DNA of 64,000 nt. It comes from Lycorma delicatula (taxonomy: Eukaryota; Arthropoda; Insecta; Hemiptera; Fulgoridae). The stretch covers positions 45,618,446 to 45,682,445 of the forward strand of contig NC_134465.1 of the NCBI RefSeq assembly GCF_047948215.1, written 5' to 3'. Made by a program: the position numbers and the translations under genes. The notes below the pieces were generated by a model. That model saw nothing but the letters and a program-made list of their open reading frames with translations, was not told where the DNA came from and searched no databases. Numbering within the stretch: position 1 is the stretch's first letter; every line of letters starts with the position of its first letter. Positions 55,155 through 64,000 of this stretch are shown here, piece after piece.

Positions 55155-55304
55155 ATGCCCTCTAAGAAGAGATCAAATTTAGAACAATCATCAATTGCCG
55201 CTATGCGTACTGGAGTTTCACGAGAACAAAAAAACAAAGAGGAAAAAGATCAGCACCTGGAGGACGAACGAGGATGTAAATACGAAAATTTCTCGCAACC
55301 ATGA
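55155..55304 (+). CDS. 49-codon ORF linked to family B, copy 2
   Basis: ATG at 55155-55157, TGA at 55302-55304. The protein begins MPSKKRSNLEQSSIAAMRTG and ends CKYENFSQP, identical to the 22.3-kb copy except residue 10. About 35 bp of shared sequence separates the family B right end from the ATG in both copies, so the two belong to one element. A link to Helitron-type proteins is only a suggestion from the style of the N-terminus. The sequence after the stop (to 55445) is also shared. Confidence 0.45.
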   Translation: MPSKKRSNLEQSSIAAMRTGVSREQKNKEEKDQHLEDERGCKYENFSQP

Positions 55305-55448
55305 GAATTCAATCATGTTTCTCGGGGTTCAGCAGCAAAGCCCTAACCATAAAATTGACTGGTAGTAAATAAAAAATCCATTAATCTTACTTGCATAGAA
55401 ACAAAAAGAGCACTACAAAAATTTATATTCATACGTAGTTATGACAAT
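55305..55448 (+). repeat. Conserved segment downstream of the 49-codon ORF, copy 2
   Basis: Matches 22180-22333 in reverse: tttctcggggttcagc, ctaaccataaaattga, then tcatacgtagttatgac. Similarity stops after aatttgaaaat. Confidence 0.75.
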
Positions 55449-55485
55449 TTGAAAATTCGGTTCAACATCGGTTCAATCCGACTTC

Positions 55486-57475
55486 TTTTTTTTTTTGTCT
55501 TCAGTCATTTGACTGGTTTGATGCAGCTCTTCAAGATTCCCTATCTAGTGCTAGTCGTTTCATTTCAGTATACCCTCTACATCCTACATCCCCAACAATT
55601 TGTTTTACATACTACAAACTACATACTACAAACGTGGCCTGCCTACACAATTTTTCCCTTCTACCTGTCCTTCCAATATTAAAGCGACTATTCCAGGAAG
55701 CCTTAGTATGTGGCCATAAGTCTGTCTCTTCTTTTAACTATATTTTTCCAAATGCTTCTTTCTTCATCTATTTGCCGCAATACCTCTTCATTTGTCACTT
55801 TATCCACCCGTCTGATTTTTAACATTCTCCTATAGCACCGCATTTCAAAAGCTTCTAATCTTTTCTTCTCAGATACTCCGATCGTCCAAGTTTCACTTCC
55901 ATATAAAGCGACACTCCAAACATACACTTTCAAAAATCTTTTCCTGACATTTAAATTAATTTTTGATGTAAACAAATTATATTTCTTACTGAAGGCTCGT
56001 TTAGCTTGTGCTATTCGGCATTTTATATCGCTCCTGCTTCGTCCATCTTCAGTAATTTTACTTCCCAAATAACAAAATTCTTCTACCTCCATAATCTTTT
56101 CTCCTCCTATTTTCACATTCAGTGGTCCATCTTTGTTATTTCTACTACATTTCATTACTTTTGTTTTGTTCTTGTTTATTTTCATGCGATAGTTCTTGCG
56201 TAGGACTTCATCTATGCCGTTCATTGTTTCTTCTAAATCCTTTTTACTCTCGGCTAGAATTACTATATCATCAGCAAATCGTAGCATCTTTATCTTTTCA
56301 CCTTGTACTGTTACTCCGAATCTAAATTGTTCTTTAATATCATTAACTGCTAGTTCCATGTAAAGATTAAAAAGTAACGGAGATAGGGAACATCCTTGTC
56401 GGACTCCCTTTCTTATTAGGGCTTGTTTCTTATGTTCTTCAATTGTTATTGTTCCTGTTTGGTTCCTGTACATGTTAGCAATTGTTCTTCTATCTCTGTA
56501 TTTGAACCCTAATTTTTTTAAAATGCTGAACATTTTATTCCAGTCTACGTTATCGAACGCCTTTTCTAGGTCTATAAACGCCAAGTATGTTGGTTTTTTT
56601 TCTGTAATCTTCCTTCTACTATTAATCTGAGGCCTAAAATTGCTTCCCTTGTCCCTATACTTTTCCTGAAACCAAATTGGTCTTCTCCTAACACTTCTTC
56701 CACTCTCCTCTCAATTCTTCTGTATAAAATTCTAGTTAAGATTTTTGATACATGACTAGTTAAACTAATTGTTCTGTATTCTTCACATTTATCTGCCCCT
56801 GCTTTCTTTGGTATCATAACTATAACACTTTTTTTGAAGTCTGATGGAAATTCCCCATTTTCATAAATATTACACACCAGTTTGTATAATCTATCAATCG
56901 CTTCCTCACCTGCACTGCGCAGTAATTCTACAGGTATTCCGTCTATTCCAGGAGCCTTTCTGCCATTTAAATCGTTTAATGCTCTCTTAAATTCAGATCT
57001 CAGTATTGTTTCTCCCATTTCATCCTCCTCAACTTCCTCTTCCTCTATAACACCATTTTCTAATTCATTTCCTCCGTATAACTCAATATATTCTACCCAT
57101 CTATCGACTTTACCTTTCGTATTATATATTGGTGTACCATCTTTGTTTAACACATTATTAGATTTTAATTTATGTACCCCAAACTTTTCCTTAACTTTCC
57201 TGTATGCTCAGTCTATTTTACCAATGTTCATTTCTCTTTACACTTCTGAACACTTTTCTTTAATCCACTCTTTTTTCACCAGTTTGCACTTCCTGTTTAT
57301 AGCATTTCTTAATTTCCGATAGTTCCTTTTACTTTCTTCATCACTAGCATTCTTATATTTTCTACGTTCATCCATCAGCTGCAATATATCGTCTGAAACC
57401 CAAGGTTTTCTACCGGTTCTCTTTATTCCGCCTAAGTTTGCTTCTGCTGATTTAAGAATTTCCTTTTTAACATTC
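55486..57475 (-). mobile_element. L-alpha LINE, longest copy, 1.99 kb, with 9-bp TSD
   Basis: TCCGACTTC at 55477-55485 and 57476-57484. Minus orientation, T-run (A-tail) at 55486-55496, 5' end at 57475. It extends upstream of the RT palm, giving the best view of the family's fingers region. Confidence 0.92.
55703..57475 (-). pseudogene. L-alpha RT, fingers to C-terminus, three frames
   Basis: Upstream frame (57489 to 57238): WVSDDILQLMDERRKYKNAS, the linker between endonuclease and RT. After a stop near 57237 and a shift, frame 57153-56572 gives GRKAPGIDGIPVELLRSAGE, FKKSVIVMIPKKAGADKCEE, YRTISLTSHVSKILTRILYR and GEDQFGFRKSIGTREAI, i.e. RT motifs 1-2A. A frameshift near 56580 leads to frame 56584-55703 with AFIDLEKAFDNVDW, RQGCSLSPLLFN and LRFADDIVILA (all catalytic Asps) and the post-RT region to about RDRLMATY, where a one-base loss near 55715 ends the frame. 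Only a few lesions separate it from a working RT region, but the endonuclease is absent. Confidence 0.92.
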
Positions 57476-57730
57476 TCCGACTTCATCACGTTTTTTTTAA
57501 CTTTTTTTTTAAAAATTAAATATATTGATTTATTAATAATTATTGACCTCTGATTGTAAAAAAAGTTTTACTATGAATAATAAGTCAATAATAACAATAA
57601 AAAAAAGAAAAATTATGAGAAGTTATTAATGAAATAAAATTTTATGTACTTTTAAAAATGTGTATATGTAATTTAATACGTGTACAAGGAACTGATGAGG
57701 TGCCTACATCAAATTTTTTTTCTTCTTATT

Positions 57731-59100
57731 GTTTCATCGTTTTTCTTTCTATTTATGACTTATTTTATTTCGTGCTGGGAATTACTTCTCATGTGATTTG
57801 AAAGTGTGGTCAAATTTTATGAAAGTAATCGATTGCAAATAAAGTATAAATAAAATTAAAGATACAACTGATTTCAATTTTTCCACTTATTTTTTTTTTA
57901 TTACCACGATGAAACTAGATTTTATTCTTGAAAATAAAAAAGATAAAATTAAATCTGTTGTCGAGAGACCGGTCATTTAAAATTGTTACGAAAATTCGGA
58001 TTCTTAGAGTGAATTAAATGAAATATTAAAATTAGAATTAATTTGTTTTTCTTTCATTTTAATTATAAAACAACAGATTAAGCAGTAAACTTCTGGAAAG
58101 GGATCACAAGAGTTCATGAGAACCAATAAATTTAAAAAAAATATATACGTAATATATAGAAATTAATTGGAAAAATTATTTTATCATTAGTGACAAAGAA
58201 ATTTTATTTTTGTACATCAATATAAGTCGAATATTCTTAAGTTAGCCTTTTTGGAGTTACAAATTTATCAGAAATATTTTATGAAAGTTCATACTCATAA
58301 AAACATTAAATTGTTATAAAATTATGTTTTTGGGCATCGAATATAAATTTTATTGGTTTAACACTAATTAATAATCCTAATGTTGACATTCGTTTACCAC
58401 GAAGTTTTAAAATAATAATTAATTACCTATTACTGTTAATAATATATAATTAATAACTTTCAACGCTATTTCAAATTAAACGGCTAGGTCAACCGATATT
58501 ATTTACTTTAATTAACAAAATATTTAATTTTTAAATTTAGTTAAATGTTTTCTCTCATAAATTAATACACTAAATTTGCAAAAAAAAATCTAAAAATGTA
58601 AAAAATGTACTATAAATTTAGTAGTATATGTGAGCTGTTATTTTACAATACGATTAGTATTACGTTACAACAATACAAGTTATTAACTTTTAATTTTGGT
58701 TTCTTACTTCAGCATACAAGTATACGTGCCGTAATGAATCTTGAAGCTTGAACTACGACGGCTAGTACTGTGCCTGTTATCCAAACTAAAAACATTCAGT
58801 TGAGTTTCACGCGTAAAACAGATCGATTTCTTGTAAATACAACTTATTATTTTATGTTATTGAATGGTATTACGGATTAATTTGAAATATTTTTTAATTC
58901 TGCCGTTGATAGGTACTTTATAAATGATTAAATATTTTTCCTTAAAATGAAATTTTATGATAAATTATTAAATGTTATAAAAATGTAGGCCTATTCTCAA
59001 AAAAGTATTATAACGTTAAATGATAAATTAACTGACATTATAATTGTCTATCATACATAAACATACTTTATAATTTATCTTTGTATTTTTTATTTTATTC
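57731..59100. other. A+T-rich stretch, no gene
   Basis: Nothing recognised on either strand. Confidence 0.55.
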
Positions 59101-59760
59101 TCGTTTACCTCGCGCCCCTCAGAACCGGACTGGCAATTAAAAATAATTACAGCTTCTACGATGGAGGGGGGGTGTCACCGCTTGAAACTACCTCGGCAGA
59201 ACTCAAAGCTCCACCCAGGTAGCCGGGAGCCGGTCTTTTGATTACTCGCTATGCCTCAAATGAGGGGACTCCGAAGCGATCCTTCCACCGGAACTCCTGC
59301 GTTGATATACAACGCGGTGGCTTAACCGAAAGAATCACTATCGCTTATACTGTTGTGCGAGGCGATAGGCTACACCTGTCTCCGATTTACAAGTACTTGA
59401 TTAAAAACATAAAATAAAAAAGCTATGACTGGAAACACAAGTAACCATATAGCTAGGCTATATAGTTTTATATATATAGTTAGCTATATAGCCTAGCTAT
59501 ATAGGCTAGATCTTTACGCCTTACCTCTAGTAAGGAACCTTCAGAGGGATCCCCCACCGGGAGTACGGTCTGACCCCTCCCACGGCTCCGCCAGGAGTCC
59601 CCGTCCACTCATCGGTGATAAGACGCACCCCTTCTGGACGAGGCTATCCCGCGTCGGAGCCACCGTAATTCTACGCTCCACAGCAAGCACACTTCACTTC
59701 CGGATTACATTTCTACAACTTCGGCTCCCAAAAGCGTGGCCAAAGGTTTATAATTTATCT
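59101..59760. repeat. G+C-rich block with a central A+T-rich hairpin insert
   Basis: Two G+C-rich parts (59105-59395 and 59520-59735), of mixed composition like the R1 3' UTRs, are separated by about 120 bp of A+T-rich DNA holding a perfect hairpin. No ORF of note. Probably the 3' UTR of an unidentified LINE in minus orientation. Confidence 0.5.
59447..59502. repeat. Perfect 19-bp stem hairpin
   Basis: ATATAGCTAGGCTATATAG (59447-59465), 18-nt loop, CTATATAGCCTAGCTATAT (59484-59502). Each arm is itself almost palindromic, so cruciform formation is plausible. Confidence 0.9.
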
Positions 59761-60204
59761 TGATTTTATTTATTGTAAAAATAAACGCGGGCAAGCCAAG
59801 TATTATAATTCGGAAAATTATTCACCATTCTTAGAATCATATCAAGAAACTACGCGCTCAGAATTTTCAAATACTGCCAGAGACCAATTTAAAAATAAAT
59901 AATTAATCATAAACCTAAGTTATTGAATACATAAGTATAATCCAATTTATTAGTTGTCCTGTATTTGTTTATCCTGTAAGAGCATTTAAGCAAATTCCGT
60001 TTCTCTATATTCGAGTTCTAACTGAGAATAGTAATCAAATTTTAGAATCGGTTCTGTATTTTTAGTGTTTTATAATTATGAATGAACCTAAATCTACCAT
60101 TAAAACGGGAAAATAATAAATAGCGAGTTTATAAAACAAGAAAGTGATCGATTTCCCAAGTAGGAAAAGAAAGATAAACACCTGATTCATATTAAAAAAT
60201 GTTG
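59761..60204. other. A+T-rich sequence without recognisable feature
   Basis: Nothing recognised. Confidence 0.5.
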
Positions 60205-61045
60205 ACAACACAGTTGTTTCTGATGCAAAGCTTACACATACAACTTAATTAAAATTATTTATCATTTTATTTAAATATCATATTTTTTCGTTTATTTAAT
60301 TCAATGATTCTAACTAAAACGCGCGCGCATATTTAATTCGGGTGGGTGTAGCGGTACTATCGGCGACTGTCGGCACTAACTAAGCTAATGTAATTTTACA
60401 ACTTACATAACTCAAATTTCGCTTTACGATCGGCGGACCGGTTTAGCTGCGAGACTTAACGCACCGGGTACCGAGTCGACCGGGCGATCTTAAGTTTAAA
60501 ATCCGGCCCGACCGAGTTACTTTTTTACACTTTAAATATTATTCATTTATTTAATTTTACCGCTCACATGTGACCTCACAACATCACAGCTTTTTTTGAG
60601 ATGGGCGTGCGATTTTGCAAAAATGATTATTTTGTAATCGTTAAAAAATGTGTCTAAGAATAATATGGCCTTAATTGGGCGAAATATCGAGATAATGATA
60701 GTGACCTTGCTCTACTGTCTCACCCTCTTGATCTTTTAAGTTGAAAATCTAATGGTATCATTGCCTCATTTTTAGAAGTAATCTGACCAAGTTTGGTCAA
60801 AATCGGTCCAGTAGTTCTCGAGATATAAGGTGATTTAGACGGTGACATCCGAATATACAGACATAAATATTCGACCATTAAGATTCGGAAAATTTCTATC
60901 CGGTTTTTTTTTATTTTTGGGGTTCCTTACGTGTTAAAACGTCAAGATCCGGTGAAAACCGTATATGCCCAAATTTAACCGATTAGAATATTTTTCCTTC
61001 TAGATTTATAACTTTGATATAGCGCTATCTAGACGGAAAGTATAA
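60205..61045 (+). repeat. Family A repeat, copy 6
   Basis: gttgacaacacagttgtttc to gcgctatctagacggaaag. The CRE is mutated here (tgtgacctcacaac, near 60570). Confidence 0.85.
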
Positions 61046-61439
61046 TGTGAAGAAAAACAGCAGCTGCGTGTGGAGAGTATCGTGATCCGCGATCCCAAAG
61101 AGTGAGGAAGAAGAAAAGACGGAAGGTAGAAAAATTAGCCGAAAATTGATTTTAATGTTATACTGTTTTACTGTAGGCCTATTGTACAATTTTCAACTTC
61201 AGATAACTGCTTCTGTAATTCTTGTCAGGTTTACCATTTAGAAAAATACATAAAACATATTTTTTCGCAGAAAATGGTGGTATATTAATTAAAAATATTT
61301 GTCTGTTTTTTAACAAAAAACAAAAGTTTTTTGTTAAAAATGTTTATTAATTAAAAATGTTTGTTTTGTACATATTTTATTATTTTAGTTTATTAATTTA
61401 GTTTTATCACCGAAGTTAAAAGTTTTAATCGCTTTATAT
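61046..61439. other. Unassigned sequence
   Basis: A duplicated ttaattaaaaatattt / ttaattaaaaatgttt segment near 61285 and 61345; otherwise nothing recognised. Confidence 0.4.
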
Positions 61440-61803
61440 GTTTATTGTCCATTTAACCAAATTATTGTACGTCAAACATACAAAACAGGATTTTTTAATT
61501 TAATTTATTCATTTTTACCACATATTTCTCAAAGACTACTGGAGGTACGATTCTGGGACCTATTTTATTCGATTTTACAGGATTAACATCATAATAAACC
61601 ACACTATTTTGGCCTCTTAAGTCCTAAAAAGTTTAGTACGACCTCATTTCAACGGGGTAGCTGAAATTCAAGCGAGATCTTTCACTAGAAGTAACTCACA
61701 AACGAAGCATTTTAGGATATATGTTCATATTAACCTTTTCCGTTATTTTTACGAGTAAAATAATTTATAAAAAACTCGGGAGAACTTTGTGATACACTCT
61801 CTA
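61440..61803 (+). mobile_element. Divergent LT-type right TIR
   Basis: attattgtacgtcaaacata, attctgggacctattttatt, gaaattcaagcgagatcttt, cactagaagtaactcac and acgaagcattttagg match the LT right arm (15680-15935) in order, ending gatacactctctata. Confidence 0.65.
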
Positions 61804-62295
61804 TATCAGTATAATACATATTGTAAAATATTCTATTTACAAAAGAACTAATATCAATTAATTAAATTAAATTTTATTATTTTTAAATTAAATAATACAG
61901 GTAAAATGTTACAGATAATCGAGTAAAATTCTACATTGAATATTTAAGTATATATCTCCATAATATTATAAGACGTATAATTAGATTTTAAATAGCAAAA
62001 ATTTTATTAGATTATGAAGACTAAGCTGTAATGAAATTAATATTAAAAACTTCTTCGAAATTCCTTATAACTTATTCTACTTTCTGGAATTCTTATTGGA
62101 AAATCAACTTTTATTAATGTACTATTATTATTATTGTTATTACTCTTATCATAGTAAGATTACTTCTGTCAAATTAATATGGATTTAAAAGCTAAACTTT
62201 TCTAAATGAAAAGTTAGGAAAATGTAAAATTAACTTACTTTGACAATCATTATTTTTTTAACTGGTTTACGTTTGCAAAATAAGAATATATCAAT
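61804..62295. other. A+T-rich sequence without recognisable feature
   Basis: Nothing recognised. Confidence 0.5.
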
Positions 62296-63045
62296 AATAA
62301 TTTTTTTTTTTTATTTTTTGCGGTGGGAGGTGGGAATACATTTACGCTCGGAGTGTCAAGCTCCCGCTGATGGTAGTATCCAGTCACTATCAGCAGACTA
62401 CTGACTAAAACCACCCCCATTTCTACCAGGACTCGACCGGGAAAACATTACTTCCGGTCGAGTCCTCCTATACTAGCCTGATTAGTTGCTACCTAATTTT
62501 CAGGATTATCTAGGTCAACCTTTTTGATCCTGAGAATGTTGCCGACGAATCGGGCTAAACTTTCCCAGCTGCTCAGATTACGGAGCATCATCGCAACCAC
62601 GTTGTGTGGGCTTAGTGCTCCGAGATCCGCTTCTATTGTCTCTCGATCTGCCCACCGAGCATATTCGAAAAAGTTGTGCTCAGCGTCGTCCCGTACACCA
62701 GGACAATAGAGGCAGTCGGAGGACAGCGCTTTCCCTGTGACATGGAGGTAAGCGCGGAAGTACTCGTAACCCGTTAAAAATTGGTTCATGTTATACTCCA
62801 CCTCTCCATGTCGCCCTCCGTCCACGACCAGAGGGATAAGCCTTGCGGTCCATAGTTCTCTGGTCTCGTGGTCCCAGGTCTCTTACCATGCCAGGAAAGT
62901 GCGAGTGCGTTCCTCGTTGGCAATTCGTTCCCCGTCTCCCGGTCTTCGCCTGCCCGTCGCCTCCTGTAGATCACTTGGCGCTCCCTTGCCAAAATAGCAA
63001 TGGATATGACGCCGGCGAACACTAGTACTGCAGGCTCGGAGACCG
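62296..63045 (-). pseudogene. R1-beta LINE ORF2 C-terminus with 3' UTR and poly-A
   Basis: Minus strand: VFAGVISIAILARERQVIYR (about 63022 down), a decayed linker, then from 62825 EVEYNMNQFLTGYEYFRAYL, CLYCPGVRDDAEHNFFEYA (Cys-Cys-His with the last Cys replaced by Tyr) and RWADRETIEADLGALSPHNV, ending DNPEN at 62493. The layout is the R1-clade C-terminus. The 3' UTR (62320-62490) is G+C-richer and ends in an A-run (T at about 62301-62318). 5' truncated, with a frameshift near 62820. The 5' flank is (AAT)n, which hides any target duplication. Confidence 0.82.
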
Positions 63046-63189
63046 TCCGAATAATAATAATAATAATAATGATATGTTTTATCTTATTATTAATTATTAT
63101 TAAGTAATTAATTGTTAAGATTATAAATAAATTCTTTCAATTCAATTTCTTAATTTGATGGAAAATCTTTTTCCTTAATTACACATATA
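63046..63189. other. (AAT)n tract and A+T-rich spacer
   Basis: ATA/AAT repeats at about 63049-63071. Confidence 0.6.
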
Positions 63190-64000
63190 TAAAGGGTAGA
63201 GGTGTACATCGAGAATCCCTGCTAAAAATCCTGAGAAATTTAGGGTTTCACCCAAAACTAGTCAAAATCATCGAACTAACACTAACGGATACCAAATCCA
63301 AGGTTAAATTCAGGGGAAAAATATCTGATCCATTCGACATCAAAACAGGACTGAGACAAGGAGATGGACTGTCACCGCTTTTATTCAACTGTGCCCTTGA
63401 ATTTATAATACGGCATTGGAAAAAAATAAATAAAGACAACGTTAAAATTGGAAAAGGTATCTCAGTAAATTGCCTAGGCTTTGCAGACGAATTAGCCCTA
63501 CTATCCCAAAATATAGAAGAGGCCAGATACCAACTGTCAACACGGAAGAGATTGCAGGAAAAATCGGTCTAAAAATTTCATACGAAAAAACCAAAATTAT
63601 GGTGAGAGACCCACTATGCATAAGCAAAGTAAAAATAAACAATAATGACATAGAACTAGTAGAAAACTTTAAATATTTGGGGGAAAACATCACGCACAAC
63701 CTCCAAGAAAATCCAAACTGGAATGAAAGAATAAATAAACTCATCAAAGCCACAATAAAGACACAAAACATCTATAACAAAAAATGCACGTCCATAAACA
63801 CAAAAATAAGACATTATAACTCAGTTATCCAACCAGAAATACTTTACGGATGCGAAACCATATTTGGACCGTACCAGACAAGGTTTACCGACAAACTGGA
63901 AAAGATTGAAAGACAGATTCTACGACGATGCGTCGGGAAAAACATTAAAAAAGACGGGATTTGGAGAATTATTCCAAACGAAGAGATTTACAAAACTATC
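63190..64000 (+). pseudogene. L-beta LINE reverse transcriptase, running off the window end
   Basis: The plus strand encodes ESLLKILRNLGFHPKLVKII, KTGLRQGDGLSPLLFNCALE (motif 4) and LGFADELALLSQNIEEARYQ (motif 5, with FADE instead of FADD), a one- or two-base lesion near 63540, then KISYEKTKIMVRDP, FKYLGENITHNLQENPNWNE, VIQPEILYGCETIFGP and KIERQILRRCVGKNIKKDG to the last base. Order and motifs are those of an APE-type non-LTR RT. The first palm Asp block would lie before 63190 and is missing. The minus-strand frames at 63248-63771 are antisense artefacts. The element continues beyond the window. Confidence 0.85.

Larger units (their letters stand above)
55449..57730 (+). repeat. Family B repeat, truncated copy, split by L-alpha
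   Basis: Starts within the family near cggttcaatccgacttc, is interrupted by L-alpha (55486-57475), and resumes tccgacttcatcacgttttt to gtgtacaaggaactgatgag and atcaaatttttttt. Confidence 0.85.

Noticed and set aside
62524..63025. Plus-strand frames within the 62.3-63.0 kb block
   Set aside because: Antisense of the R1-beta C-terminal region.
1..64000. CRISPR array, bacterial operons, rRNA genes or clear host exons
   Set aside because: No spaced direct repeats, no Shine-Dalgarno-led gene strings, no rRNA-like stretches; no ORF outside TE remains shows a recognisable host domain.

Overview
This is a eukaryotic, very A+T-rich, intron-scale or intergenic window that is almost wholly made of transposable-element (TE) remains. 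Organism: an insect is most likely, and a hemipteran is my best guess. The reasons are R1-clade LINE 3' ends, mariner elements, tRNA-derived SINEs with Pol III boxes, Penelope-like remnants, and the absence of any bacterial gene organisation. I could not run a search, so the species is unresolved. I see no convincing host exon, rRNA gene, functional tRNA or CRISPR array.

Names used here are mine. L-alpha is a non-LTR retrotransposon (endonuclease-reverse transcriptase type) with six copies, at 10.8, 35.8, 38.3, 46.4, 52.8 and 55.5 kb. L-beta is a second, divergent LINE type (30.4, 31.3 and 63.2 kb). R1-alpha (0, 10.1 and 41.9 kb) and R1-beta (19.7 and 62.3 kb) are R1-clade LINE 3' fragments. 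Families A to E are non-coding interspersed repeats. LT is a DNA transposon with terminal inverted repeats (TIRs) of about 0.5 kb. SINE1 and SINE2 are tRNA-headed SINEs.

Layout. 0-5 kb: an R1-alpha fragment whose reverse-transcriptase palm motif is triplicated in tandem, a transposase tail, microsatellites, a long hairpin, family A, then a G+C-rich bacterial-looking island (4470-5252). 5.5-13 kb: SINE1, SINE2, family C, an inverted pair of Penelope-like C-terminal fragments, R1-alpha, L-alpha and a decayed LINE. 14-16 kb: the complete LT element with TA target duplications. 18-25 kb: families D and B, R1-beta, a TSD-flanked G+C-rich retroposon, and a small ORF (49 codons) linked to family B. 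25-30 kb: an old DDE transposon split by family C, which is itself split by an LT fragment. 29.7-34.4 kb: family B with an L-beta piece, and a mariner inserted in family A. 35.6-40.4 kb: two family A copies carrying an L-alpha and a SINE2 insertion, a divergent LT relative carrying L-alpha, and a foldback element with an 8-bp TSD. 41.7-48.1 kb: R1-alpha in family D, family A, and family B carrying the best L-alpha ORF. 48.7-52.3 kb: an inverted repeat, an LT fragment, a G+C-rich retroposon, and a mariner split by a foldback element with a 9-bp TSD. 52.8-57.7 kb: two L-alpha copies with clean TSDs, a mariner remnant, and family B with the second copy of the small ORF. 58-64 kb: A+T-rich DNA, a G+C-rich block, family A, an LT relative, R1-beta and an L-beta reverse transcriptase running off the window end.

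The genes do not form a pathway. The value of the window is its stratigraphy: several two- and three-layer nested insertions with exact target-site duplications allow relative dating, and several non-autonomous families look uncharacterised.
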